A program made the position numbers and the translations under genes. Positions 11,501 to 23,975 of a stretch of DNA of 49,888 nucleotides are shown here, piece after piece. The stretch is from Acephala macrosclerotiorum. Its lineage: Eukaryota; Ascomycota; Leotiomycetes; Helotiales; Mollisiaceae. The stretch's first letter is position 1. Each line of letters begins with the position of its first letter. A model generated the notes under the pieces. The model did not search any database. It was not told the DNA's origin and saw nothing but the letters and a program-made list of their open reading frames with translations. The stretch covers positions 1-49,888 of the forward strand of contig MU119545.1 of the NCBI GenBank assembly GCA_014904845.1. The letters run 5' to 3'.

Positions 11501-12566
11501 ATTTTATATATAATTATTAATAATCAAATTTTCAACGATATTATTATTATTTTTTTCAAAAAAATTTTTTTTAATTTATTTTAAATTTTATAAAACGATT
11601 AAATTATTAATATTAATTATATTAATTATATTATTAATATTTTTTTAATTTTATTTTCAATAAAAATAATTAAAATAATAAAAATAATTATATATAATTT
11701 AATAATATTAAATTTTATTTTATAATAAATTTTTTGAATTTTATTTCAATATTTTAATTATTTAAACGTAATATAAAATTTATAATATTTTAAAATTTAA
11801 TATTTTAAATTATTAAAAATATTAAAATCAATATAATAACGAAATACGATTTTTAATTTTTCAATTAAATAAAATAATTTATTATAAAATTTATTAATAT
11901 TATTAAATTGATTATTTTTTTTTTCGATTATATAATTTAATCGTTAATTTTTTTTAACGAATTGATTTTTTTACTCGTTTTAATTTTTTTTTTTCGAACG
12001 TTTTATTTGTTTATTTTAAAAAAAAATTTCGATTTTATTTTTTTTATTATTATTTTAATTATTTTCAAGTTTTTTTTTTTCAAAAAACTAATTATATTTT
12101 AAATTTATATTATTAATCGAAATATTAATCAATAATATAATTGATTTAAATATTTAAAAATACAAAACGTTAAAAAAGAATTTATTATATATAATAATAT
12201 TAATTTTATTAAAAAATATTATTTTAATTTTTGCGTTTATAAAATTTGTATTTTAATTAAAAAAAAAAATTTTTTTTTAATTATTTTATTAAATTTAAAA
12301 ATGAAATTGTAAATTATTTTATTTATTTTAAAAAATATTATAAATATTCGAATTTAAATTAAATAATTAAACGTTTTTGAAATAATAATAATAATAATAA
12401 ATATATTTTTAGAAAATTGTAAAAAAAATTTCGCGAAAAAAATATCGATTGAAAATTAATAAAATTTTACAATTTTCAAATAAATAAATTTATTAAACGT
12501 TTTAATTAAATAATTTATTATAAAATCGTTTTTATTTTTAAATATATTAATTATTTTTATATAAAA

Positions 12567-12719
12567 ATTTTTTTTTTTAAAATTAAATTTTTTTTTTAAA
12601 ATTAAATTTTTTTTTTAAAATTAAATTTTTTTTTTAAAATTAAATTTTTTTTTTAAAATTAAATTTTTTTTTTTAAAATTAAATTTTTTTTTTTGAAATT
12701 AAATTTTTTTTTTTGAAAT
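12567..12719. repeat. Minisatellite, 19-20 bp unit, about 8 copies
   Basis: Units of the form AAAATTAAA plus a T-run start at 12579, 12598, 12617, 12636 and 12655 (period 19), then 12675, 12695 and 12715 (period 20). The last two units change AAAATTA to GAAATTA or GAAATA. Near-identity between units suggests expansion after most mutation had occurred. Confidence 0.9.
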
Positions 12720-12739
12720 ATAAAACGATTAAAAATCGT

Positions 12740-13680
12740 ATATTGATTATATTTATTATTTCGAATTTATTATTTATTATAATAATTTGAAAAAATTCAT
12801 AAAATTTGTTTATAATAAAATTAATTAAAATATTTTCATCGAATACAAAAAAAATAGTATTTATTAAATTTTAAAATCAAATAATTATATTTATTATAAT
12901 ATTATTTTACAAATTATTAAACGAATAATATAATAATAATTTGATTTTAAAAAATTTAAAAATAAATCAAATTAAAATTTCTTTTTTAATTTTATTAAAT
13001 TTAAAATCGTTTATATTTTTAAATATATTAAATTCATTTTTATTTCAATTTTTCTTTTAAAATTAAATTTTCCAAAAAAATCGTATTATAATAAATTTTT
13101 TTTTATAAAAAATATAATATTAATTTAATTTATTTAAATTATTAATCGTTTAATTTTTAATTGTCCAATGATTTTACGATTAATTTCAATCTAAAAACAA
13201 ATATTTCAATCAAAAATTATTATTTAAATCGATAATTGTTTATTGTTTAATTTTTTTTAAATATATAATAAATTCTAATAATATTTCGATCATTTTTTTC
13301 AAAATATATTTACTAAAATACTAATTTTTCGAATTTCGATTTTTCTAGTTTTAATTTTTTAAATATTAATATTTGAAATCTCGTTTTATTAAATTTTACT
13401 ATTTTAAAAATCGTTTTCGAATATCTCAAATATTAAACGAAAAAATTCGATCGTTTTTTTTTAAAATTTCAAACGATCGAAAATTTATTATTATTTCGAT
13501 TTTTAATTTTCAATAAAAATCAATTATTAATCTCAATTTCGAAATTTTTTAATTAAATAAATTATTACTAAAAAATTCAAATTCTTATTAAACGATTAAA
13601 TATTAATATATTTGAAAATATAAATACAATTTAAATATTAAAAATATTAAATTAAAAAATATTTATAATACAAATTTTCA
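12740..13680. repeat. Copy 1 of a dispersed direct repeat with 41040-42035
   Basis: Bases about 12740-13100 align with 41040-41210 (shared blocks include TATATTTATTATTTCGAATT and TTATATTTTTAAATATATTA). Bases 13540-13680 align with 41925-42035. The 41-kb copy lacks about 150 bp near its start and has extra sequence between the two blocks. The nature of the repeat is unknown; it may be family-C internal DNA or the unrecognised insertion in C3. Confidence 0.6.
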
Positions 13681-14275
13681 AAAAATCGTTCAAAATTTTT
13701 AAACTTTTAAAAACTCTTTTTAAAATAAATTAATAAATTATTTAAAAAACAATTTTAAAAATTTATTTGATATTATTTTATTTATTTTATAAAATTTTAA
13801 TTTTAAATATATTTTACAATAAAATAATAACGAAAATTTTAAAAATATTAATTAAATTCAATATTTATTTTTTCGTTTAAAAATTTATTTTTTCAAGATT
13901 ATAATTTTCAAATTATCGAATACAAAATATATTAATTTATTATTTTTTTATTATTATTTTTATCGAATTTTCGAATTATTAAATTTTTTTAATTTATTTT
14001 TTATTTATATATATATTTTTATTTTTAACGAATTTTATTTTTTTATTTTCTTTAGTAAATTAAATTTTTATAAATTATTCGAATTTAAAATTTTAAAACA
14101 AATTATAAATTTTTTAATTTAATTACAATAAAAAAATTATTAAAAATAAATATAATTTTTTAATCGAAAATAAAATATAAACATTGAAATTTTTTTTATT
14201 TAATTAAAATTTTTTTATAAATAAATAAAATTAAAAAATTAAAAAAATATATATATATATATATAAAAATTTTAT

Positions 14276-15531
14276 AATATAAAATTTACAAAATAATTTA
14301 TAGTTTTAAACAATAAAAAAAATAGATTTTTATAAAATATTTATTTTTGTAATTAAATTTATAAATTATAAAATTATTTTTATTATAATTATCGTTTTCG
14401 ATTAAAAATTTAAACAAATAAATATAAAAACGATATTTTTTTTACAAAAAAATTAATATTAATATTTAAATCAAATTATTTACAAAATATAATATTATTA
14501 ATATTATTAAATTTCGAAAAAAAATTTACAATTTAAAATAATTATTTCGTATATAATATAATATTTTTATTGCATTTTTAAAAGAATTTAAATTCAAAGT
14601 ACTAAATACAAATTTTTTCGTTTTTTATAAAAACGATTTAATTATTACAATTTATATAAACGATTTTTTTATTATTAAAATCTTTAAATTAAATATTAAT
14701 ATTTTTAAAATTAATTTCAATAAATAATTCAAAATATTTGATTTCGATATTTATTATTTTTAAAATTAATTTCGATAAATAATTCAAAATATTCGATTTT
14801 AATATTTATTATTTTTATTTTAATATAAAAATTATTTAAAATCGTTTATATTAAATTTTACGATTTTTTTAAATTATATATTTTTAAAAAAATTTCAAAA
14901 ACTATTAAATACAAAATTATAATAATATCAAAATATTTATAGAAATTTTAAATCGATTTATATTCGCAAAAAACGATTATAAAATTAAATTAAAATTTTC
15001 AAAAAAATATTAATTCATTATTAATTTTTTTTAAATATATTATATTTAATATTTAATTTAATTTAATTTTCGTCGTTTTTATTATTTCTCGATTTTTTTC
15101 GAATTTTATTAAAATTTATATAGCGATTATTAAACGAATTTTCAAATACGTCAAATATATTTTATATATAAATTTAATATTCTACGAGTTTTTTTAATTA
15201 TTAAACCATTTTACGAATTCGAATTAAACGAAAAATTTCAATATTTAATAATTAATTTTTAATTACGTTTTTAATCTCGATTTTATTATTTTTTTTTAAT
15301 TTTCGAAATATTAATTTATAGTTTTTTTTTTTTTATAAAATCGAATATATCGAACAAATTAATACTATTAAAAAAATTATTTAATTATAAATTTTTTTTT
15401 AATAAATCAATAAAGAATTAAATTTCGATCGAAAAATAATAATTATTTATAAAAATAATTAAAATATTATTATTTTAATTAAAAATAATTAATTTTACGA
15501 TCGAATTAAATATATTAAAATTTATTATTAT
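14276..15531 (+). pseudogene. Copia RT-RNase H remnant of C3, split by D
   Basis: Decayed reverse transcriptase and RNase H. From 14323, read through stops, the frame gives I-D-F-Y-K-I-F-I-F-V-I-K (from IDFYETFASVVK), F-I-N-Y-K, then K-Q-I-N-I-K-T-I-F-F (from QMDVKTAFF, about 14421-14447). RNase H continues to 15531, where element D is inserted, and resumes at 23424. Stops replace Gln and Trp codons throughout. A local 55-bp tandem duplication sits at 14701-14810. Confidence 0.8.
14701..14810. repeat. 55-bp tandem duplication within C3 RT
   Basis: Units 14701-14755 and 14756-14810 are nearly identical. They differ only at transitions such as TCAATA/TCGATA and TTTGATT/TTCGATT. Other family-C copies have no second unit, so the duplication is private to C3. 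The differences show that transitions continued after it formed. Confidence 0.85.
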
Positions 15532-15687
15532 TGTCGAAAGTAATCATACGATAAATCACGTGTAAAATCAACTAGTTTACTCAAACGTGTATATATAGAG
15601 AATTTTTCTTTTGAGAGAATTCGATAAAGAAAAAAAAAAAATTTTGAATTTAAAATTTTTTTTTTTATATAAAATAATCGTTTAATA
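15532..15687 (+). repeat. 5' LTR of D
   Basis: A 156-bp LTR starting TGTCGAAAGTAATCATACG and ending ATAATCGTTTAATA (CA end converted to TA). It has a CACGTG at 15557-15562 and a TATA-like TATATATAGAGA at about 15590. The start resembles the family-C LTR start (TGTCAAAAT), consistent with D being a related subfamily. Confidence 0.85.
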
Positions 15688-15701
15688 AATTATAAACTTA
15701 A
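15688..15701 (+). other. Primer-binding site of D
   Basis: AATTATAAACTTAA immediately follows the LTR and fits the mutated initiator tRNA-Met anticodon-arm complement also seen in A, C3 and F. Confidence 0.55.
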
Positions 15702-18700
15702 AGAATTTCATAGAATTAAATTTTATTTAATACTTTTTATTGAACGAATTTTACGACTAATTATTAAATTTTTTAAGATTAAATATTTAAATTAAAATTA
15801 AAAATATTGAATTTTGCATTTCAATTTTTGATTTTTTTAAAAAAAATTTAAAAGTTTTTTTTTTGAAATTATAAAAAATTTAATAAATCGAAATATAATT
15901 CAAATTTTAATTTTAATTTAAAATATTTAAAAACGAGAAAAAAAAATCAACGAATTGCGTTTTTGATTTTAATTACTTTTTAAAAAATAAATCTTTTAAA
16001 ATTCTCAATTTAAAAGTAATTTAAATAAAAATATAAATTAAAATACTCGATTTTTAATTCAAAAAAAAATCGTTTTTTATTTTAAAAAATATTCCAAAAA
16101 AAAAAATACAAATTTTTTTTACGTTTTAAAAAATCGTTTAAAATATTTTAAACAATTTTTAATTGTCGATTTTTTATCGAAATTAATAATCGAATATCGA
16201 ATTCTTTAAATCGTACGTTTTAATATTTTATTTAAATATTATTGCGATATATCGAATTTAAAAACTTAATATTATCAAATTTTAATCAAATAATAATTAT
16301 ATTTTTCAAATATTCGATTATCAAATTTTATATTTTATTAATTTTTTCAAATTTTATATTATTAAATGTAGAATAAATTTCGATAAATAAATTAATACTT
16401 TAAAAATTTAAAATTATTTTAAAATGAGCGTTTTTTACAAACATTTTATTCGTTTTTTAAAAAAATATTAAAACTTGAAAAATTACTTGTTTTATTAATA
16501 ATGTTTTTCTATTTTTTAAAGTAAATTTATTTTATTATTGAATTTGTTTTTTATAATATATATTTCGATTTTTTTTTTAATTTTATTCTAATAAAAATAA
16601 ATAAAATATTTAAATTCGTTTTTTATTATTTTAAAAAAATCGATTATATTTATATAAATTAATTCGTTAAAATATTTTTTTAAATTAATATAGTTTTTAT
16701 AAAAAAAATTTTTTATTCGTTTTTTTAAATATATTTTACAAATATATAATATAAAAAATTATTTTAAATTTATATTTTATATTATATTTTTTAATTTAAT
16801 CAATTTTTTTTTTAAATATTCGAATTTTTCATATTAAATAATATATATTTTTTTCGTTATAAATACGATTAAAATTCGATATTAAAATTTTTATTAAATT
16901 GATTTAAATTTTTTAAATATTTGTTTAAAATATATTATATATATTATTTATTATTATAATCGATTCAAATAATTTACTATTAAAAAATAAATTTATTAAC
17001 GTTAAAATAAATTTTTTTTTAAATAATTATAATAGTAAAAATAATAAAATTTTTATTTTTAATTATCAAAATTGTATTATTATTATCAAATTTTATTTTG
17101 ATATTTATTCGAATATAATTTAAACAAAATACGAAATTAATTTTAAATTTCGAATAATAAATAATATTTTATATATAAAATTAATTCGTTTTTATCGTGT
17201 AATTTCAAATTATATTTATCGATTTTTATAATTATATCGATTTTTTTTATTATTAAACGATTATATTAATTTGAATAATTTTTATTTTTAGAATATATAT
17301 TGTATATATTTATTATTAAAAATAAATATATTAATAAACGTAGTTTTAATCTATAAAATAAAAAAAATTTAAATTTTAATAAAATTTATAAAAGTATTAA
17401 ACGCAAAAAAAACGAATAATATTAAAATATAATAATTAAATAATTAAAAAAAAATTTATTATTTTGAAATAATAAATAAAAAATATAAAAATAATTCGAA
17501 AAACTCGTATTATTATTTTCAAAAATCGAAAAATAAAAATGCAAATACTAGAAATATATATTTTATAAATAATAAAAAATATTATAAAAAATAAAATTGC
17601 GAATAAAAAAATATTATTGATTTTTTTAAAAACGATAATAAATTCGATTATTAATCGTTAATTTATATTGTAAAATAAATTTATTTTAATATATTCATTT
17701 TATTTATAAAGAAATTGATTAAAAAATTTATAATTATTATTTATTTAATTTTATTTTATAAATAAAATAAAAATTGATATAATTGCAAATAGTGAAAAAT
17801 ATTTTATATTTTTTTTATTTTGAAATTAAAACGAATAATTTTAATTTTTTTTATAATTTATTTTTTTATACGTTTTGTTTTTTTGATTTAAAAACGTTTA
17901 TTAAATACAATTTTCAAATAAAAATACTTTATAATATACTCGAAAAAAATGTAATAAAGTTTTTTATAGTAATTATATTATATATTAAATTTGTTTTTTT
18001 TTTTGTATAAATAAAATAATACAATAATACGAATTAATAATTATTTTAATAATTAAAAAATTTTTTTTCGTAGTAATTATAAATTTATTGAATATTGTTT
18101 TTATTTTATTTTTGTTAATATAATCGTTAATTAAAATTTAATTTAATTGAAATTATTATATATTAAAAAAAAATTGTAAAAATAAAAAATTATTATTTAA
18201 AATAAAAACAAACAAACGTTTTTTAAAAAATAAAAAAAATTATTATTTAATCGAATAAAAAAATTATTATATTCGATAATGTTTTTAATATTATTAAAAT
18301 ATATATTAAAAAAATTACTTTAAAAATAATAAAATATTATTACGTTTTGAAATCGAAATTAATTGTTTAATTTTATTAGTAAAAATTTAATATCGTTTTT
18401 TTTAAAATTATTAATTAAAATTTTTTTTTTTTACGAATAATAATATAATAATATTAAATTTATTATTAATTGTATTTTTACTTTGAATTTGCAATTTATT
18501 TTTTTTATTTAAACGTTTTTAAAATATATATTTTTTTTTTTTTCGATTATAATTAATTTTGTAAATATATTATTAATAATTTTTCAATAAAAATAATATT
18601 TATTAATGAAAATATTATTGAAATTTAATATAATAATAAAAACGAAAAAAATAAAAAATAAAAAATTTACAATTATTATATAATATTATTTAATCAATTT

Positions 18701-20084
18701 TCGTCGTATAAAAAATTATAAATATTTGTACGAATTTTAATAATAATTTCGACGTATTTTTAATAGAATTTGTATATTTTGAGATTGTTTTTATCGAAAA
18801 ATAAAAATTTTATTCGCAATTTAAATAGTAGTAAAAACGAAAAAAATTGTAAAAATTTTTCGTTCGAATTATTCGTAAAAAAGTTTTTAAAGTTAAATAA
18901 AAATTCAAATATAAAATAATTAAAATTAAAATTGTAATTTGAAATAAAATTAAAAAAAATAATTGAAATATTAATTAAAATTTGTATATAATATATTTAA
19001 TAAATTCAAATTCTTTTAAATTTCTCGTAATAATCGAATTATACGTTTTCGAACGAACAATAAAAAAAAATACATTTTAAAAGTCTTTTAATTCTATTTT
19101 ATTATTATAAGTATTTCTTTCGAATTAATCGTTTTATATAATTTATAAATAAATAACGCGACAAAACGTATTAAAATTACACTATAAACAATCGTTAAAA
19201 TAATAATTAAAATTTTTAATATTTAATTCGAATAATAATTTGAATTATTTCAAATTATAATTTATTAAATACGAAAAAAATTATATTTATCGAATATTTA
19301 CGAACGATAATCGCATTCATTGAATATACATTATTTATATCGTAAAAAAAAAAAAATTTTTCGTAAAATTAAAAACTTTTAAATTTATTTTAATATAATT
19401 TTACATTTTTTAAAATCGTCGTTTATTATTAATATAAAGCGTTCTATTTTTACTATTTTTAACATATTAAAAAAACGTTTATAAACTCGAGAAATTTTAA
19501 ATAATAATAGCGATTTAATTATAATACTAAATATTACTCGATTAAAAATATATAAATTTCGATTTATATAAAAATAAAAACAATTTACTATTAAATTATC
19601 GTAAAAAAAAAATTTAATTTTAAATACGTTAATTGTTTTTAAATATTTTAATTTAAAATCTTATATAAAAATTCAAATACTTATAAAATCTCAAGATTTA
19701 TTATTACAAAAAATAAAAAATTTCTTTTAAACAATAAACAATATTTTATAAATATATTTAAAATTTAAAATCGAAAATTTTAATATTTTAAATTTATTAT
19801 TTTTTATAATATTACTAATAAAATAAAATACAAATTTAAAAATTAAAAACAATACCGAATTTGATAAATTTTTTTATTTCGTAATTAAAATTTTTTTCTT
19901 TAAAATAAACTTTTTTAAATTATTCGAATTTCAATATTACAAAAAAATTATATTAAATTTAAATATTAATAAATAAATAAAAACAATAAAAAAAAATTTA
20001 TTTTTAAAAAAGAATAATATTTAAATTTTAATTAAATAATTAACAAATTAATAAATATTACTCGACAAATAAATTTATAAATAT
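15702..20084 (+). other. D 5' internal region, no gene recognised
   Basis: About 4.4 kb expected to encode gag and integrase. No motif survives that I can identify; the open frame at 17783-18010 is rich in Phe, Ile and Asn and matches nothing I recognise. Bases about 16200-16420 match the sequence on both sides of the island at 42703-43442 and supply that island's unoccupied site. Confidence 0.5.
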
Positions 20085-21430
20085 AAATACGATTTAAATA
20101 ATCAAATTATTCGTTATAAAACTCGATAAATTATTCGTAATAATTAATAAAAGAAAATCGATTTTATTGAGATTTTTATTATAATTATTAAACTAATAAA
20201 TTATAAATTAATCTTTATAATAATAATTACTTTAAATTAAAAAATTAATTAAATAAATATTAAAATTACGTTTTTATACAATAAAATTAAAAAAACAATT
20301 TATATAAAATAATAAATTTAATCGCGTATATAAATTTAATTATATATTATATAATTTAAAATAAATATTAAAAATTTAATATAAATTTTTTTTCGAATTT
20401 TTAATTTAAATAAATTTTAAATTATTAAATATCAATATTAATATTTTTTACAAATAAAATATTATTATTATTATTATTTATATTAATAATTTATTTATTA
20501 TTAAAATAAATCGCAAAAAAATTAATCAAATTAAAATTGTTTTTAATAATCGTTTTTAAATAAATAATTTCAATTTAATTAATTTTTATTTTAATATAAT
20601 TATTATTTGAAATTATTAAAATCGCATTTTATAATTAAAATAAAAATTGTATTTAATAAAAATATTTCGAGATTTTGAAATAAAAAATTATAAATTATTA
20701 ATTATTTTAATAAATATAAAATTTAATTATTTCGTTTTAATATTTAAAAATTATATAATTACATTTTTGAAAATTAAAAAACATTAACGATTTATTGAAT
20801 TTTTAATATATATTATATTCGAATTATATTTTAATATTTTATTTATTATATTTATAATTAATCGTTTTATTTCGAATTCAACGATAAAATATATTTTTAC
20901 GATTAAATTTTTTTTAATATTTTCGATTTATTTTAAATTATAAATTTACTTTTCGTAGTAATTTTTAATTATTAATAAATTATTTAAACGTTAATTAAAT
21001 TAATAATAAAAAAAATTCAATAATTAATCAATAATTTTATTTTTAATATTGAAAATAATATTATTAATTGATTTTTTAAAAAATAAATTACAATTGTTTT
21101 TTTGTTTTATAAATTCGAATTTATAATCGAAATTCAAATTATAAAAAAAACAATATAATTAAATAGATTTTTAGTACAAGTATTTTATTAAAAACAAATA
21201 ATCGTTATTATTTATTACGATAATTAAAAAATTATTATTTTTACGAAAAATAATCAATTTTATATTTGAATAAAATATATTAATATTCGAAAAAAAAAAA
21301 AAATATACAAAACAATAATATTTAAATAAATCGAGTTTTAATATATATTTATAAACGAACAATTTATTAACGATTTTATTAAAATTTTATTTAAAAATAA
21401 ATTCAATTTTTTTCGAATTACAATTAATAT
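20085..21430 (+). pseudogene. Copia RT-RNase H remnant of D
   Basis: Reverse transcriptase and RNase H. RT motifs in order, read through stops: I-I-R-Y-K-T-R-stop-I-I-R (from YKARWVVR, about 20105), I-D-F-I-E-I-F (from IDFTETFA), K-L-I-N-Y-K, and I-N-I-K-I-T-F-L-Y (from QMDVKTAFLY, about 20250). RNase H is the clearest of any family-C copy: N-G-F-I-F-N-I near 21035, F-Y-K-F-E-F-I (from SSCESEFI) near 21105, I-Y-Y-D-N, then T-K-N-N-Q-F near 21240-21255. The frame decays after about 21430. The open frame on the opposite strand at 21171-21362 is a shadow of this gene. Confidence 0.8.
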
Positions 21431-23070
21431 AAAAAAAATATTTTAAATTAATAAATTATTTATTAAATTATCGATCGATTTATTATTTTAATATTTTTAA
21501 AAAAACTTTTAATATTATTTAATTTTTAATAAAAAAATTCTTTTTTCGATTAAAATATATTTTAATACAAATTTAAATACTTATAATAAATACTTTTTTA
21601 CATTGAAAACGCGAATTAAAAAAATAAATTTTTTTTATTATATATTTATAAAATTATAATTAAATTATATAAAAAAATTTATTAAATTAATTTGTATATT
21701 ATATTAAAACGTACTTATAATATAAATATATTTCTCGTTTATTATTATTATTATTTTTAAATAATTTTTCGTATTTTAATTATACGATTATTTATAATAA
21801 TAATTAAATTGAATTATTTTAAATTTATTAAAAAAAAAATAATAATAAAAAAATATATATATTAATTTTAATTATTTAATAGTTTTTAATATTAAAATTT
21901 TTAACGATTTTTTTTTATTCGATGAAATTTATATTATATTTTATTTATTGTAATATTTATTCGAATATTATATTAATACGAATAAAAAAAACGAAATAAA
22001 TTTTTTTAATTTTTTATAATTTAATTTATAAAATTCGTCGACGATTAAAAAAAACGAATTAAAATTATAATTCTTTTAATAATTTTTATTTATTTAATAA
22101 TTTTTAAATCGAATTTTTAAATTGTAAAATAATAAAAAAATTAAAAAAAATTAAAAAATTGAAATTCGTAAACGTAATAAAAATTAATATATTTTGTATT
22201 AAAAATAAAAATTGAATTAAAATTAAAAATTATTAAAAGAAAATACTATAATACGTTTAAATAATTATTTATATAAGAATTAATAAAAACATCGAATTTT
22301 GAATTTACGATTATAATATTTTTATAAATTATTTTAAAATTATTAAAATTAAAATTTTCGATTTATTTATTAATATATAATAAAAATTTTGAATTTTCTT
22401 TAAAATATTTGAAATATTATATTTAATTAAATATAGATTATTAATTACTTTAAAAAAAAATTCGTATAATATATATTTTAATAAAATTTTCAAATAATTA
22501 TAAAATATTTTTTATTTTGAAAATTGAATAAATTAATTATAAATTCTCGAAAAATCTCAAAAATTCGATTTTTTATTATTAATATTATTACGATTTAATA
22601 GATTTTTTTTTGAGTATCGTTTATCGACAAAAAAAATATATTCGTTGATTATAATAATTCGATTACGCGATTTTAATTAATATATTTAATTTTTATATTT
22701 TTTTTATATTTTTTTATTCGATTACAATTAAAAATTAAAATAAATTTTATCGAAATAATAAAATTAATAAAAAATATTAATATTATTATAAAAACGCGAA
22801 TTATAAATTTTTTAATAAAAAAAATATAATTAAATATTAAATTTTTATTACGATTTAATTTAATATTACTATTGATATTATTATATTGATTATAAAAAAA
22901 TAAAATATAATTCGAATCGTAAAATTATTTTTTTTAAAAAAATCGAAAAAAGAAAAATAAATCACGAAAATCGCAAGAAAAATTACAAAGAAAATAATAA
23001 AAAAAAACAATAAAAAAAAAAAAAATAAACGATTAATAAATTAATCAATTTTATTTAATAAATAAATTTA
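21431..23070 (+). other. D 3' region up to the gap, nothing recognised
   Basis: About 1.6 kb of A+T-rich sequence between RNase H and the assembly gap. In C2 the corresponding distance from RNase H to the LTR is only a few hundred bases, so extra DNA has been added here. I see no LTR ends, coding motif or RNA gene in it. Confidence 0.4.
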
Positions 23071-23080
23071 NNNNNNNNNN
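23071..23080. other. Assembly gap (10 N)
   Basis: Ten N, a usual placeholder for a join of unknown length, directly followed by a homopolymer. Lengths measured across it are therefore minimum or nominal values. Confidence 0.95.

Positions 23081-23137
<57 letters not shown>
23081..23137. repeat. Poly-A tract of 57
   Basis: An uninterrupted run of 57 A directly follows the gap. It may be a real homopolymer, an inserted poly-A tail, or an artefact of gap closure. Confidence 0.9.
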
Positions 23138-23140
<3 letters not shown>

Positions 23141-23262
23141 AAATTTGAACTTTAAAAATATTTTAATTTTTTTTGAATTTACGATATTTTTTACAAAAAT
23201 CAAAAATAAATTCAATAAAAGTTTTCTCGTTTTTATATTCTATAATTGATTTTAAATAAAAA

Positions 23263-23423
23263 TATCAAAAGTAATTATACGATAAATTACGTGTAAAATC
23301 AATTAATTTACTCAAACGTGTATATATAAAATTTTTTTTTTTCGAGAGAATTCGATAAAAAAAAAAAAAAAAATCTTTTTTGAATTTACATTTTTTTTTT
23401 CTATATAAAATAATCGTTCAATA
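23263..23423 (+). repeat. 3' LTR of D
   Basis: A 161-bp LTR starting TATCAAAAGTAATTATACG and ending ATAATCGTTCAATA. Compared with 15532-15687 it differs by transitions and by homopolymer length near its middle. Confidence 0.85.
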
Positions 23424-23834
23424 ATTATTTCATTCGTAAAAAAATTACTAAAAATCGTATCAATTTACAATATATTTTTATTTAAAAACAAATTACAAAT
23501 AATTTAATTAAATTTTTATTTTAAAATAAATTTAACGTATTTCGAAAATTTATAAAAATTGAATAAATTTTTTTTTTTAATAATTTTATTATTTAAATAT
23601 TAATCAAAAAAATTTTTATTTAAATATAATTTTTTTCGTTTTTATTTGTTTATAAATTGTTTATATACTTTTTGTATTTTTTTTTTGGTTTTTAATTACA
23701 AATCAAAATATTTATTTTTTATATTTATTATTTTTTTATAAATTATTTTTTTTATTAAATTTTAATTATAATTTATAAAAATTTATTTTTATTTTTTGTA
23801 TATAAATACTATAAATTTTTTATTTCTATAAAAA
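23424..23834 (+). pseudogene. RNase H tail and 3' UTR of C3
   Basis: This resumes the RNase H frame of C3 immediately after the attat duplication (ATTTCATTCGTAAAAAAATT, as in C1 at about 1199). It carries the last RNase H block, then about 250 bp of untranslated sequence up to the 3' LTR. Together with 14276-15531 it gives an RT-to-LTR length equal to that of C2. Confidence 0.75.
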
Positions 23835-23975
23835 TATTAAAAAATAAATTTAAATTTAAAATACGTATTATAAATATATATTTTTAATTTTTTATATAAT
23901 TTTTTTATTATATAAAAAACTTTTTATTATTTTTATATTTTATATCGAATATATATTTAATTACATTTTTTAACA
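23835..23975 (+). repeat. 3' LTR of C3
   Basis: A 141-bp LTR from TATTAAAAAATAAATTT to ATTTTTTAACA, uninterrupted. It provides the unoccupied site for the solo LTR carried by its partner at 8146-8551. It is followed by the aatat duplication. Confidence 0.85.

Larger units (their letters stand above)
8567..14275 (+). other. C3 5' internal region, no gene recognised
   Basis: About 5.7 kb of very A+T-rich sequence between the primer site and RT. It should contain gag and integrase but none is recognisable, and the short open frames present (for example 10934-11134) look like low-complexity Lys/Asn/Ile/Phe runs. The region is about 2.6 kb longer than the corresponding part of C2. It contains a minisatellite (12567-12719) and a segment (12740-13680) repeated at 41040-42035. 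Confidence 0.5.
15532..23423 (+). mobile_element. Copia element D nested in C3
   Basis: LTRs at 15532-15687 and 23263-23423 bound this element. The flanking duplication attat (15527-15531 and 23424-23428) is perfect, and C1 shows the unoccupied site (about 1195, ..aatattatttcg). The RNase H frame of C3 stops at the left edge and resumes at the right. D carries a primer-binding site (15688-15701), RT (about 20085-20700) and RNase H (to about 21430). Its stated length of 7,892 bp includes an assembly gap of unknown true size (23071-23080). Even so it is longer than C2, both before and after RT. Confidence 0.85.
8146..23975 (+). mobile_element. Copia element C3 nested in F
   Basis: Bounded by LTRs 8146-8551 (143 bp once the solo-LTR insertion is removed) and 23835-23975 (141 bp). 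It is flanked by a perfect 5-bp duplication aatat at 8141-8145 and 23976-23980. A primer-binding site follows the 5' LTR. RT lies at 14276-15000 and RNase H at 15200-15531, resuming at 23424 after element D. After removal of D and the solo LTR, C3 is about 7.67 kb, roughly 2.7 kb longer than C2 or F, all of it upstream of RT. A further unrecognised insertion there is likely. Confidence 0.85.

Noticed and set aside
12567..12719. CRISPR-like array
   Set aside because: Units abut with no unique spacers; it is a simple minisatellite.
17783..18010. 75-codon Phe/Ile-rich open frame within D
   Set aside because: Looks membrane-like only because TTT and ATT codons dominate. No motif was recognised; left as part of the unrecognised D internal region.
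21171..21362. Open frame on the - strand
   Set aside because: Antisense shadow of the D RNase H, whose sense frame carries the conserved motifs.
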